Positions 42,905 through 51,878 of a DNA stretch of 64,000 nucleotides are shown here, piece by piece (within the stretch, counting starts at the first letter, position 1; each line of letters opens with the position of its first letter). The translations under genes were made by a program, and so were the position numbers. Where the stretch lies: positions 19,305 through 83,304 of the forward strand of contig ONGR01000006.1 in assembly GCA_900317425.1 (NCBI GenBank), in the 5' to 3' direction. The DNA is from an uncultured Eubacteriales bacterium (GTDB taxonomy: Bacteria; Bacillota; Clostridia; Oscillospirales; Oscillospiraceae). A model generated the notes under the pieces. That model did not search any database. It saw only the letters and a list, made by a program, of their open reading frames with translations, and was not told the origin of the DNA.

Positions 42905-43948
42905 ATGGCAATCAAAATTGGTATCAACGGTTTTGGCCGCATCGGCCGCGTCATCCTGCGAATCCTGTCCGAGCATCCCGAAAAGTACGATATCTGCGGC
43001 ATCAACCTGCGCAAGGCGGATCTGCCCTACATGGTGTATCTCATCAAGTATGACTCCGTTTTCCGCAACTTCAACGGCACCGTGGAGCATGAGGACGGCC
43101 ATCTGGTCATCAACGGCCACAAGATCAAGGTCTTCAGCGAGAGCGACGCCGTCATGATCCCCTGGCACACCTGCGGCGCGGAGTACATCATCGAGTCCAC
43201 CGGCGCCTTCAACACCATGGAGAAGGCCATGCGCCACTTCAAGGGCGGCGCCAAAAAGGTCATTATCACCGCCCCCGCCAAGGATGAGGTGACCCCCACC
43301 TTCGTGTACGGCGTCAACCAGGAGCTGTATCAGAAGGATATGGACGTGGTCTCCAACGCCAGCTGCACCACCAACTGCCTGGCCCCTCTGGCCAAGGTCA
43401 TCCACGACGAGTTCGGCATCGAGCAGTCCCTGATGTCCACCATCCACGCCTCCACCGCCAAGCAGAAGGCTGTTGACTCCCGCGGCGGCAGCGACTGGCG
43501 CACCGGCCGTTCCATCCTGAACAACATCATCCCCTCCTCCACCGGCGCCGCCAAGGCTGTGGGCCGCGTCATCCCCTCCCTGAAGGGCAAGATGACCGGT
43601 ATGTCCTTCCGCGTGCCCACGGCGGACGTGTCCGTGGTGGATCTGACCGCACGTCTCAGCCGCACCACCACCTACGCCGAGATCTGCTACGCCATCCGTC
43701 ACGCCTCCGAGACCTACATGAAGGACATCATCGCCTATACCACCGACCAGGTGGTGTCCACCGATCTGATCGGCAACAACTGCCCCTGCATCTTCGACGA
43801 GACCGCCGGCATCATGCTGGATCACGACTTCGTCAAGCTGATCGCCTGGTACGACAATGAGTGGGGTTACAGCAACATGGTGATCCGCATGCTGGAGCAC
43901 ATGTACGAAGTGGACCACGCCGACGAGGAAGTTCCTGCTGAAAAGTAA
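42905..43948 (+). CDS. Glyceraldehyde-3-phosphate dehydrogenase paralogue with altered cofactor pocket
   Basis: The 347-residue protein starts [20 protein letters not shown] and keeps the catalytic [17 protein letters not shown] and [16 protein letters not shown]. In the cofactor pocket it reads [21 protein letters not shown]: the Asp that selects NAD in the first paralogue is Leu followed by Arg. Bacillus GapB, which prefers NADP and works in gluconeogenesis, also lacks this Asp, so NADP use is likely but not proven. The C-terminus is longer and acidic ([11 protein letters not shown]). It has its own promoter and terminator. Confidence 0.92.
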   Translation: MAIKIGINGFGRIGRVILRILSEHPEKYDICGINLRKADLPYMVYLIKYDSVFRNFNGTVEHEDGHLVINGHKIKVFSESDAVMIPWHTCGAEYIIESTGAFNTMEKAMRHFKGGAKKVIITAPAKDEVTPTFVYGVNQELYQKDMDVVSNASCTTNCLAPLAKVIHDEFGIEQSLMSTIHASTAKQKAVDSRGGSDWRTGRSILNNIIPSSTGAAKAVGRVIPSLKGKMTGMSFRVPTADVSVVDLTARLSRTTTYAEICYAIRHASETYMKDIIAYTTDQVVSTDLIGNNCPCIFDETAGIMLDHDFVKLIAWYDNEWGYSNMVIRMLEHMYEVDHADEEVPAEK

Positions 43949-43965
43949 ACTTTTTCCTGTTTTTT

Positions 43966-43997
43966 CGGCCGCCCTTTCGGGCGGCCGATCTTTTTTT
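43966..43997 (+). terminator. Terminator after the second gap gene
   Basis: CGGCCGCCC / GGGCGGCCG with a TTTC loop, then ATC and seven Ts, 18 bases past the stop. Confidence 0.9.
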
Positions 43998-44029
43998 ATA
44001 CCGTTTTCGTAAACAATGTCCGGCCCGGC

Positions 44030-44058
44030 TTGCTTTCGGCTTTTCGGCGTGGTAGACT
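44030..44058 (+). promoter_or_regulatory. Promoter of the RND transporter gene
   Basis: TTGCTT (44030-44035) and TAGACT (44053-44058) are spaced by 17 bases, 62 bases before the ATG. Confidence 0.75.
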
Positions 44059-44119
44059 TCTTTATTATCGCGATCCACCGCGGCTCGCCGCGTTTTCCGT
44101 GTCAAAAGGAGCGTAACCT

Positions 44120-47100
44120 ATGCCCAAATTCAGCGTCAAAAAACCGCTGACCGTCTTCGTGGCCGTTCTGGCCGTTCTGGTGCTGGGTGTGGTGGCCTAT
44201 CTGAAGATGACCCCCGACCTGCTGCCCAATATGGACTTTCCCTACGTGATCATCGTCACCGCCGACCCCGGCGCCAGTCCGGAATCCGTGGAGACGGAGA
44301 TCACCCGGCCCATGGAGCAGACCATGGCCACCCTGGACCGGATCAAGTCCGTCACCTCCACCAGCCAGAACAGCATGTCCATGGTGGTGCTGGAATTTGA
44401 GGACGGCATCAACATGGACACCGTCAGCGTGGATATCCAGCAGCGGATCGAGATGCTGCGGGGCCGGTGGGACGACTCCGTGGCCACCCCCTACGTGCTG
44501 AAGATCAACCCCTCCATGCTGCCGGTGGAGGTGGCCGCCGTGGTCTATGAGGGCAAGGACATCCACGCCCTCAGCGATTTCGTGGCCGACACGCTGACCG
44601 GCAAGCTGGAGGGCATCTCCGGCGTGGCCGGCGTGGAGGTCAGCGGCACCGTCACCAGCCAGGCCCACGTGATATTGAGCCAGGAGAAGCTGGACGTCCT
44701 CAGCGGCACGCTGGCCGAGGCCATCAACAGGCAGCTGGACGACGCCGAGGGGCAGCTCAAAGACGCCAAGGCCCGGATCGAGGCCGCCCGCAGCGCCATC
44801 GCCGACGCCCAGGAGTCCGCCATCGGCGGCGCCGTGGAAAACGCCCTGGGCACCGTGCAGCAGGGTCTCATCACCCTGCAGCAGCAGCGCCGGGAGCTGA
44901 CCGAGCGGCGGGAGAAGCTGCAGAGCCTGTCCGACGAACTGAGCCGGGTGGACGCCGAACTGGTCACCGTCCGGGCCCAGATCGCCGCCCTGGAGGCTGC
45001 CGAGGAGCCCACCGAGGAGCAGGAGGCGGAGCTGACCACCCTCCGGAAGCAGGAGGCGGAGCTCACCGCCCGCCGCCAGACCATCGAGACCCAGCTCCGG
45101 GCCATGGGCACCGCCCCCGAGGAGCTCCAGCAGCAGCTGGAGGAGCTCCAGAAATCCCTGGATCAGGTGAACGACGCCATCGATCATCTGACGGAGGATT
45201 CCACCATCACCGATCTCTCCCGGCAGGTCACCGGCGGCGTGCTGTCCGGGCTGGACGCCCTGGGCCAGATGACCGCCGGCACCGTCCAGATTACCCAGGC
45301 GCTGACCCAGATCGAACAGGGTCTGGCCAGCGTGGAGGCCTACCGCAGCAAGGTGGCCCAGCAGTCCGATCTGGGCAGCATGCTGGGCATCAACACCATC
45401 TCCGCCATTCTGACGGCCCAGAATTTCTCCATGCCCGCCGGATACATCCGGGACAACGACGGCGTGCAGTACATGGTGTCCGTGGGCGACGAGTTCGAGA
45501 GCCGGGATCAGCTGGAGAATCTGCTCCTCTTCGACCTGGGCATCGACGGCGTGGCGCCCATCTATCTCAAGGACGTGGCCGACGTGTTCATCACCGACGA
45601 CTCCGACCAGATCTACACCAAGATCAACGGCGAGCACGGCGTCATCGCCACCTTTACCAAGCAGTCCAACTTCGCCACGGCGGAGGTGTCCGACAACATC
45701 GCCAGGCGGTTGGCCCAGCTGGAGAAGGACTACCCCGGCCTGCGGTTCAAGCCGCTGATGGATCAGGGCGACTACATCCATCTGATCGTACGGTCCATCC
45801 TCTCGTCCCTGCTGTGGGGCGCGCTGTTCTCCGTGGTGGTGCTGTTCCTCTTCCTGCGGGATTGGCGGCCCACCCTCATCACCCTGCTCTCCATCCCCAC
45901 CAGCGTCATCTTCGCGGTGGTGCTGATGTACTTCACCGGCGTCACCATCAACATGATCTCCCTCAGCGGTCTGGCCGTGTCGGTGGGCATGCTGGTGGAC
46001 AACTCGGTGGTGGTCATCGAGAATATCTATCGCCTGCGCTCCAAGGGCGCCACGGTGGTCCAGGCCGCCGTGTCCGGGGCCCAGCAGGTGCTGGGGGCCA
46101 TCGTGGCCTCCACGCTGACCACCGTGTGCGTCTTTCTGCCCATCGTGTTCGTGGAGGGCATCACCAAGCAGCTGTTCACCGATCTGGCGCTGACCATGGG
46201 CTTCTCCCTGATGGCCAGCCTGCTGGTGGCCCTGACGCTGGTGCCCGCCATGGCCTCCGGCCTGCTGCGACGGGAGCGGACCGTGAAGCCCGGTCTCCTG
46301 GACCGGGTCTACCCCGTGTACCGCCGGGCCATCGGCTGGTCCCTGGACCACAAGGCCGCGGTGCTGGGCCTGGCGCTCCTGCTGCTCATCGGCTCCGCCT
46401 GGGGCGCCTTGAGCCGGGGCTTCACCTTCATGCCGGAGATGGACATGAACAACCTGAACGTCACCGTCACCATGCCGGAAAACTGCAGCCGAGAGAAGGC
46501 CGTGGAGCTGGCGGACGAGGTGGCCAAGCGGGCCATGACGGTGGACAACATCGACACCGTGGGCGCCATGATGGACAGCGGCGGCCGGATGGCCATGATG
46601 GGCCGGCAGGGCGGCGCCTACGACGTGACCCTCTACATCACCCTGCCGGAGGGTGAGTTCGGCATGGCCGCCGGGCGGCAGATCGAGGCGCTGTGCGACG
46701 ATCTCCCCTGCCAGGTCACCGCCGCGCCGGTGATGAACATGGATATGCTCACCGGCTCCGGCATCTCCATCAAGCTCTACGGCGACGACATGGAGGACCT
46801 CCAGACCGCCGCCCAAGCCCTGGCCCGGCGGATGGAGACCGTCCCCGGCACGGCCGACGTGTCCGACGGACTGGAGGAGGCCGCCCCGGCTCTCCACGTG
46901 TCCATCGACCGCACCGAGGCCATGAAAAAGGGCATGACGGTGGCCCAGATCTATCTCCAGATCACCGCCGCCCTCACCGATTCCGCCACCAACGCCGGCA
47001 TGACCCTGGACGACACCAGCATGGACGTGGTCATTGAGAGCGCCCAGGGCAGCCGCCTGACCCGGGAGAAGCTCCTGGATCTGGTCATCGACCCGGACAG

Positions 47101-48022
47101 CTCCGCCGTCTCCATGGGCGGCATGTCCTCCATGATGGGCGCCATGGGCGGCTCCATGAGCGGCGGCATGAGCGGCATGAGCGGCATGAGCGGCGCCATG
47201 CCCTCTGCCGGGGAGGATCTCTCCTCCTTTGCCGGACTCACCGGCGAGGGCAGCGGCGAGGATCGGAGCTTCCGGCTGGGCGACGTGGCCACGGTGGAGG
47301 AGACCGTCAGCCTCAACACCATCCAGCGGGATCAGCAGCGCCGGTATCTGACCGTCAGCGCCGGCGTGGCCGAGGGGTACAACATCACCCGCGTCACCGC
47401 CGCCGTGCAGCAGGCGGTGGGCGGCGTGGAGCTGCCGGACACCGTCACCGTGTCCTTCGACGGCGAGAACGAGGCCATCATGGAGGCCATGCAGCAGCTG
47501 CTCCTGATGATGGTGCTGGGCGTGCTGCTGGTGTACTTCATCATGGTGGCCCAGTTCCAGTCCCTCAAGTCGCCGTTCATCGTCATGTTCACCATTCCCC
47601 TGGCCTTTACCGGCGGCTTCCTGGCCCTGCTGATCTCCGGCATCGAGGTGAGCGTCATCTCCCTGATCGGCTTCGTGATGCTGGTGGGCATCATCGTCAA
47701 CAACGGCATCGTGCTGGTGGACTACATCAACCAGCAGCGCATGGCCGGCATGGAGCGGCGCGAGGCCATCATCGACGCCGGCGTGACCCGCATGCGGCCC
47801 ATCCTCATGACCTCCCTGACCACCATCCTGGGCCTCATCGTCATGGCCCTGGCCCGGAACGTGGGCACGTCCATGATGCAGCCCGTGGCGCTGGTGTGCA
47901 TCGGCGGATTGCTGTACGCCACGCTGATGACCCTTTTCGTGGTGCCGTGTATGTACGACATGATGAACAAGCGGGAGCTGCGGAAGGTGGACGAGGCGGA
48001 TCTCAAAACCCTGGATATCTGA
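44120..48022 (+). CDS. RND-family efflux transporter with coiled-coil and Met-rich insertions
   Basis: The 1300-residue protein has the HAE1-type layout with 12 predicted helices. TM1 is residues 11-31, TM2-6 run from about 555, and the second half starts near 735. Near TM4 is VGMLVDNSVVVIENIYR (Asp-Asn instead of the Asp-Asp of AcrB) and near TM10 VGIIVNNGIVLVDYIN (no Lys). A helical, coiled-coil insertion runs from about 190 to 415, and residues 998-1032 are a Met-Ser-Gly tract with ten Met in 29 residues. In a monoderm cell it would move substrate to the outside without an outer membrane channel. It is monocistronic; no adaptor gene is adjacent. Confidence 0.92.
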   Translation: MPKFSVKKPLTVFVAVLAVLVLGVVAYLKMTPDLLPNMDFPYVIIVTADPGASPESVETEITRPMEQTMATLDRIKSVTSTSQNSMSMVVLEFEDGINMDTVSVDIQQRIEMLRGRWDDSVATPYVLKINPSMLPVEVAAVVYEGKDIHALSDFVADTLTGKLEGISGVAGVEVSGTVTSQAHVILSQEKLDVLSGTLAEAINRQLDDAEGQLKDAKARIEAARSAIADAQESAIGGAVENALGTVQQGLITLQQQRRELTERREKLQSLSDELSRVDAELVTVRAQIAALEAAEEPTEEQEAELTTLRKQEAELTARRQTIETQLRAMGTAPEELQQQLEELQKSLDQVNDAIDHLTEDSTITDLSRQVTGGVLSGLDALGQMTAGTVQITQALTQIEQGLASVEAYRSKVAQQSDLGSMLGINTISAILTAQNFSMPAGYIRDNDGVQYMVSVGDEFESRDQLENLLLFDLGIDGVAPIYLKDVADVFITDDSDQIYTKINGEHGVIATFTKQSNFATAEVSDNIARRLAQLEKDYPGLRFKPLMDQGDYIHLIVRSILSSLLWGALFSVVVLFLFLRDWRPTLITLLSIPTSVIFAVVLMYFTGVTINMISLSGLAVSVGMLVDNSVVVIENIYRLRSKGATVVQAAVSGAQQVLGAIVASTLTTVCVFLPIVFVEGITKQLFTDLALTMGFSLMASLLVALTLVPAMASGLLRRERTVKPGLLDRVYPVYRRAIGWSLDHKAAVLGLALLLLIGSAWGALSRGFTFMPEMDMNNLNVTVTMPENCSREKAVELADEVAKRAMTVDNIDTVGAMMDSGGRMAMMGRQGGAYDVTLYITLPEGEFGMAAGRQIEALCDDLPCQVTAAPVMNMDMLTGSGISIKLYGDDMEDLQTAAQALARRMETVPGTADVSDGLEEAAPALHVSIDRTEAMKKGMTVAQIYLQITAALTDSATNAGMTLDDTSMDVVIESAQGSRLTREKLLDLVIDPDSSAVSMGGMSSMMGAMGGSMSGGMSGMSGMSGAMPSAGEDLSSFAGLTGEGSGEDRSFRLGDVATVEETVSLNTIQRDQQRRYLTVSAGVAEGYNITRVTAAVQQAVGGVELPDTVTVSFDGENEAIMEAMQQLLLMMVLGVLLVYFIMVAQFQSLKSPFIVMFTIPLAFTGGFLALLISGIEVSVISLIGFVMLVGIIVNNGIVLVDYINQQRMAGMERREAIIDAGVTRMRPILMTSLTTILGLIVMALARNVGTSMMQPVALVCIGGLLYATLMTLFVVPCMYDMMNKRELRKVDEADLKTLDI

Positions 48023-48047
48023 CAGGCAAAAAAACGGAACGAGTAAA

Positions 48048-48075
48048 AGCAGGAGGGAAACCCCTCCTGCTTTTT
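48048..48075. terminator. Terminator between RND gene and spoVAC-like gene
   Basis: AGCAGGAGGG / CCCTCCTGCT around AAAC with five Ts; AAA before it gives partial function on the other strand. It overlaps the last codon of the convergent gene. Confidence 0.82.
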
Positions 48076-48517
48076 ATGCCTTTTGCGCCAGCCACAGGAC
48101 CAGCCCGTACAGGGCGCTGGCCGCCGTGCCGAAGACGATCACCGGCCCGGCGATGGTGAACATCTTGATGGCAGTGCCGGTGATGATCCCCTCGGCCCGG
48201 TAGTCGATGGCCGGGGACACCACGGAGTTGGCAAAGCCGGTGATGGGCACCAGCGTCCCGGCGCCGGCAAACCGGGCCAGGCGGTGGTAGAGGCCCAGGG
48301 CCGTCAGCACCGCCGAGAGAAACACCAGGGATATGGACGTGGCGGTGCCGGCGTCCTCGGTGTCCAGGCCCATGCTCTTGAAGCCGTTGGTCAGCAGCTG
48401 GCCCAGCACGCAGATGGCGCCGCCCACCACGAAGGCGATGACCACGTTCTTCACCAGGGGCGAGGGCTCCTGCTTCTTCTTGATATACGCCTGATACTCC
48501 TGGGGCGACATATCCAT
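48074..48517 (-). CDS. spoVAC: Stage V sporulation protein AC (SpoVAC)
   Basis: The 147-residue membrane protein has four to five helices and matches SpoVAC: YIKKKQEPSPLVKNVVIAFVVGGAICVLGQ, LGLYHRLARFAGAGTLVPITGFANSVVSPAIDYRAEG, KMFTIAGPVIVFGTAAS. In spores it helps move dipicolinic acid across the inner membrane. No spoVAD or spoVAE lies next to it here, which is unusual since these form an operon elsewhere; the others could be at another locus. GAAAGGATG precedes the ATG. It supports a spore-forming ancestry. Confidence 0.9.
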   Translation of the reverse strand: MDMSPQEYQAYIKKKQEPSPLVKNVVIAFVVGGAICVLGQLLTNGFKSMGLDTEDAGTATSISLVFLSAVLTALGLYHRLARFAGAGTLVPITGFANSVVSPAIDYRAEGIITGTAIKMFTIAGPVIVFGTAASALYGLVLWLAQKA

Positions 48518-48574
48518 GGGATCACATCCTTTCGCCCATAGTGTTTCCCGGTTTTGGAAAAAACATGCGCCGCC

Positions 48575-48603
48575 TTGCCAAACGGCGGCAAAACGGCTAT
48601 ACT
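48575..48603 (+). promoter_or_regulatory. Promoter of the ferredoxin-hemW unit
   Basis: TTGCCA (48575-48580) and TATACT (48598-48603) are spaced by 17 bases, 36 bases ahead of the ferredoxin gene. Confidence 0.82.
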
Positions 48604-48638
48604 AATGTGATGAACCTCAAAGAGGAGGATGATATTAT

Positions 48639-48872
48639 ATGTCTGATTCCGCCCATCCCTTTGGCCGAAAGGCCCGGGCGCTAGCCGTCATCGATCCGGT
48701 GAGCTGCACCGGCTGCGGCTACTGCGCCATGTTCTGCATCATGAACTGCATCCCCCAGCGTGAGGACGGCTTTTATGAGGTGGACCCGGAGCTGTGCATC
48801 GGCTGCCGCTCCTGCAAGGTCAACTGCCCCTTCGACGCGGTGACCATCCTGCCGCCCAAGCAGGAGGTCTGA
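48639..48872 (+). CDS. 2[4Fe-4S] ferredoxin-like protein
   Basis: The 77-residue protein has two cluster motifs, CTGCGYCAMFCIMNC and CIGCRSCKVNCPFDAV, each CxxCxxCxxxC with a second cysteine block. An N-terminal extension of about 17 residues precedes the first. It should carry electrons in the cytoplasm. Its stop is one base before the hemW start, so it may donate electrons to that radical SAM enzyme. AGAGGAGGATG precedes the ATG. Confidence 0.88.
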   Translation: MSDSAHPFGRKARALAVIDPVSCTGCGYCAMFCIMNCIPQREDGFYEVDPELCIGCRSCKVNCPFDAVTILPPKQEV

Positions 48873-48873
48873 T

Positions 48874-50076
48874 ATGCGAAGCGCGACCAACAAAGACCGG
48901 CCCCTGGGCCTCTATCTCCACATTCCCTTCTGCGCCGCCAAGTGCGCCTACTGCGACTTCTACTCCCTGGCCCGCAGCGAGGACAGGATGGACGACTACG
49001 TGGCCGCCCTCTGCCGCCATCTGACGGAGTCCGCGCCCCAGGCCGACCGTCACCGGGTGGAGACCGTCTATTTCGGCGGCGGCACCCCCAGCTATCTGGG
49101 CGTCAAGCGGCTCTTGCGCCTGCTGCAGACGGTGAAAAAGCGCTACCATCTGGCCCCCGATGCGGAGATCACCCTGGAGGCCAACCCGGACAGCGCCGGG
49201 GACTGGCGGGCCCTCCGCAAGCTGCGGCACGCCGGCTTCAACCGCATCTCCCTGGGGGTACAGTCCTCCGACGACGCCATTCTGCGGCAGATCGGCCGCA
49301 TCCATACCTGGGAGCAGGTGAAAAACGCGGCGGAGGCCATCCGCCGGGCGGGGTTCGACAACTTCAGCCTGGATCTGATCTACGGCCTGCCGGGCCAGAC
49401 CATGGAGATCTGGCGGCAGACGCTGGATGACGCGGTGGCCCTGGCCCCGGAGCATATCAGCGCCTACGGGCTCAAGCTGGAGCCGGGCACGCCCCTCTAT
49501 CAGCGCCGGGAGTCCATCGTCCTGCCGGACGATGATCTGCAGGCGGATATGTACCTCTACGCCGTGGATTTTCTGGCCCAAAACGGCTATGAGCAGTACG
49601 AGATCTCCAACTTCGCCAAGCCGGGCCGGGCCTCCCGCCACAATCTCAAGTACTGGCACATGGAGGAGTACGCCGGCTTCGGGCCCGGCGCCCACTCCGA
49701 CTGGGGCGGCGTCCGCTATGCCTACGACCGGGATCTGAACGGCTACATCGCCGGGGAACTGCGGCTTTCGGAGTCCTCGGAGATCCCGCCCATGGAGCGC
49801 CAGCAGGAGTATATCATGCTGTCGCTGCGGACGGTGGAGGGCATCAGCCGCAGGGAGGTGGAGTACCACTACCGCCGCCCCTTCGCCCCCATGGAATCCC
49901 TGTTCCAAACCTATGCCGCCCACGGTCTGGCGGAGGCCACGGAAGCGGGCTGGCGTCTGACGCCCCGGGGCTTCCTGGTGTCCAACCAGATCATCGGCGC
50001 GCTGCTGGAGGCCATGGGCACCGACGAGGCCATGCGGCTGGACAGGGCCGCCCGGGGCGACTACCGGGTGGTGTGA
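48874..50076 (+). CDS. hemW: HemW-like radical SAM protein
   Basis: The 400-residue protein has the radical SAM cysteines in HIPFCAAKCAYCDFYSL, YFGGGTPSYLGVKRLL, EANPDSAGDWRALRKLRHAGFNRISLGVQS and DLIYGLPGQTMEIWRQTLDDAV, as in HemW (formerly called oxygen-independent coproporphyrinogen oxidase-like). HemW binds haem and inserts it into proteins; it is distinct from HemN. The C-terminal HemW domain is present. It is one base after the ferredoxin gene. Confidence 0.92.
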   Translation: MRSATNKDRPLGLYLHIPFCAAKCAYCDFYSLARSEDRMDDYVAALCRHLTESAPQADRHRVETVYFGGGTPSYLGVKRLLRLLQTVKKRYHLAPDAEITLEANPDSAGDWRALRKLRHAGFNRISLGVQSSDDAILRQIGRIHTWEQVKNAAEAIRRAGFDNFSLDLIYGLPGQTMEIWRQTLDDAVALAPEHISAYGLKLEPGTPLYQRRESIVLPDDDLQADMYLYAVDFLAQNGYEQYEISNFAKPGRASRHNLKYWHMEEYAGFGPGAHSDWGGVRYAYDRDLNGYIAGELRLSESSEIPPMERQQEYIMLSLRTVEGISRREVEYHYRRPFAPMESLFQTYAAHGLAEATEAGWRLTPRGFLVSNQIIGALLEAMGTDEAMRLDRAARGDYRVV

Positions 50077-50103
50077 GTTTTTCCTCTTAAAGGAGTGTAT
50101 CCC

Positions 50104-50892
50104 ATGAAGCTGTATCGTGATCTGAATATCGTCTCTTTTTTGCTGGCAGTGGCCGGCGCGGTGGCCATCGTGCTGCCGCCCACCCTGCGGGATCAGAACA
50201 TTCTGCTCCCCTCCCTGCTGGCGTTCCTCTGGATCGTCGTCTGCGTCTTTTTCTTCCAGTGGCTGGCGGTGAAGCGGCTCAACAAGGTCATGGCCCTGCT
50301 GAACGAGTGCCGGGTGAAGGAGTACGTGGCGCAATACGAGAAGCTGCTGGCGCGGGCCCGGCGCAAGACGGTCCTGCCGGTGAAGCTGAATCTCTCCGCC
50401 GGCTATATCGAGCTGGGCCATCCCCGGAAGGCGTTAGAGCTGCTGCGGGACCTGCCCGATTTCCCCAAGGGGCGGGGCGGCGCCGCGCTGCGTCTGGTCT
50501 ATGACAACAACACGGCGGTGTGCCTCCGGATGCTGGGCGATCTGGACATGGCCGAGGCGCTGCTGAACCGGTATCAGGCCGATCTGGCCGCCGCGCCGGA
50601 GAAAACGCCACAGCGGGCCCAGACGGCGACCCAATACCGCAAGCAGGCCATGCTGCTGAACATGGCCCGGGGGAGCTTTGACGGGGCCCGGGTCTTTTTC
50701 GAGACGGAGCTTCAGACCGACGCCACGGCGCGCAGCCGGGTGGCCGACCACTACGCCCTGGCCTGGGTCAGCCTCCAGGAGGGCAGCAAGGACGAATCCG
50801 CCAGGCACCTGGAATACGTCCTGGCCCACGGCGGCGACACCTGGTACGTCTCCGCCGCCCGGGAGCGGATGCGGCAGCTGCGGATCAAATAA
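50104..50892 (+). CDS. TPR-like membrane protein
   Basis: The 262-residue protein has two N-terminal helices (about residues 10-28 and 38-55) followed by a cytoplasmic helical domain with repeated segments typical of tetratricopeptide repeats (SAGYIELGHPRKALELLRDL, NNTAVCLRMLGDLDMAEALLNRY, YALAWVSLQEGSKDESARHLEYVL). It should scaffold proteins at the membrane. AAAGGAGTG precedes the ATG at 50104. No catalytic motif is seen. It follows hemW and ends at a strong terminator. Confidence 0.75.
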   Translation: MKLYRDLNIVSFLLAVAGAVAIVLPPTLRDQNILLPSLLAFLWIVVCVFFFQWLAVKRLNKVMALLNECRVKEYVAQYEKLLARARRKTVLPVKLNLSAGYIELGHPRKALELLRDLPDFPKGRGGAALRLVYDNNTAVCLRMLGDLDMAEALLNRYQADLAAAPEKTPQRAQTATQYRKQAMLLNMARGSFDGARVFFETELQTDATARSRVADHYALAWVSLQEGSKDESARHLEYVLAHGGDTWYVSAARERMRQLRIK

Positions 50893-50899
50893 AAACAGG

Positions 50900-50934
50900 A
50901 GAGCGCCTCCCCTTTTGGGGAAGCGCTCTTTTTG
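50900..50934 (+). terminator. Terminator after the TPR protein
   Basis: A stem AGAGCGC..CCCC / GGGG..GCGCTCT around TTTT is followed by TTTTTG. It is eight bases after the stop. Confidence 0.85.
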
Positions 50935-50948
50935 TCGGCAAAATCTCC

Positions 50949-51755
50949 TCACGGCGCGGCGGCCAGATACTCCTCCAGGGTGAGCCCCCGCTCCGCCATC
51001 TCCCCGGCGGCGTCCGGCCCCACGTAGCGGATGTGCCACGGCTCATAGGGGTATCCGTTGCCGCCCGGGTAGCGCAGGATGAACCCGTAGTCGGGCAGGA
51101 TCGCGTGGATCTCCGCCCAGATCCCGGGGTACTCCATCAGGTCCTCGTTTTCATAGACGATCCGGTCGTCCACGATCAGGAAGAGATCCAGCGCAAGGCC
51201 GGTGTGATGCTCGGAGGTGCCCGGCTCGGCCACGTACGCTTCGGCGTAGGCCGGGCCGTACTTCTCCGTGAACTCATCCACGATGGCCTGCTGCTCCGCC
51301 ACGCTCCGGAAGGCGGAATCCAGGTCCACGTACACGCCCCGGGCCGCGAGGGCCTCCTTCAGGTCCAGGTATGCCGCGTAGGCCGTCTTTTCCACCCGGA
51401 CCTCATCCCCCACGGCGTTGGTAAACTGCTCCAGCCGGATCTCATCCTCCCAGCCGTCCGGCAGGGGATGGGTCTCGTCCACCAGCACCAGACAGTCTAT
51501 GGCGTACTCCGGGGGAGCCTCCGGCGCCGGATCGTCACCTGCGGGTCCATCCTCTGCCGGGGGCTCGCTCTCTGTCGGGAGTTCGTTGCCTGCCGGGAGT
51601 CCGGGCTCTTCCGGTCCCGCCACGGTTTCGCCCGGCGGCGTGTGGATGCCGCCGGCGCAGGCGCACAGCAGGAGCAGCGCCGCCGCCAGCTGCACCAGCA
51701 GCACGGCCCCTGCCGGGAGATGCCGCTTTTTCAATTTGCCTGTCGTTCTGTTCAT
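50949..51755 (-). CDS. VanY-type D-Ala-D-Ala carboxypeptidase (M15B), lipoprotein-like
   Basis: The 268-residue protein has a signal with lipobox-like LLLLCACAGG (about residues 27-36), a Pro/Glu/Ala linker to about 85, and a VanY domain with SAFRSVAEQQ, the zinc motif PGTSEHHTGLALDLFL, and the second His in YEPWHIRYVG. It should cut the terminal D-Ala from cell-wall stem peptides outside the membrane. It has no vancomycin-resistance partner gene nearby, so housekeeping wall trimming is the likely role. Confidence 0.9.
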   Translation of the reverse strand: MNRTTGKLKKRHLPAGAVLLVQLAAALLLLCACAGGIHTPPGETVAGPEEPGLPAGNELPTESEPPAEDGPAGDDPAPEAPPEYAIDCLVLVDETHPLPDGWEDEIRLEQFTNAVGDEVRVEKTAYAAYLDLKEALAARGVYVDLDSAFRSVAEQQAIVDEFTEKYGPAYAEAYVAEPGTSEHHTGLALDLFLIVDDRIVYENEDLMEYPGIWAEIHAILPDYGFILRYPGGNGYPYEPWHIRYVGPDAAGEMAERGLTLEEYLAAAP

Positions 51756-51830
51756 ACCGGTTTCGCCCTTTGCCCTTTATGATATCGCCGGGGTGGGAAG
51801 TCGGAGAGGCGGGACGGCCCCGCCGCACCA

Positions 51831-51861
51831 AAAAAGAGAGGACGTTTCACGCCCTCTCTTT
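51831..51861 (-). terminator. Terminator after the 156-residue protein gene
   Basis: AAAGAGAGG / CCTCTCTTT with an internal loop is preceded on the plus strand by six As, giving a U-run on the minus strand. It lies 18 bases past the stop. Confidence 0.75.
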
Positions 51862-51878
51862 CTGCGTCTCGGAAGGGA

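Noticed and set aside
44102-46897. A minus-strand open frame of 931 codons
   Set aside because: It mirrors the RND transporter gene, has a His/Gly/Gln-rich translation without domains, and lacks a ribosome site.
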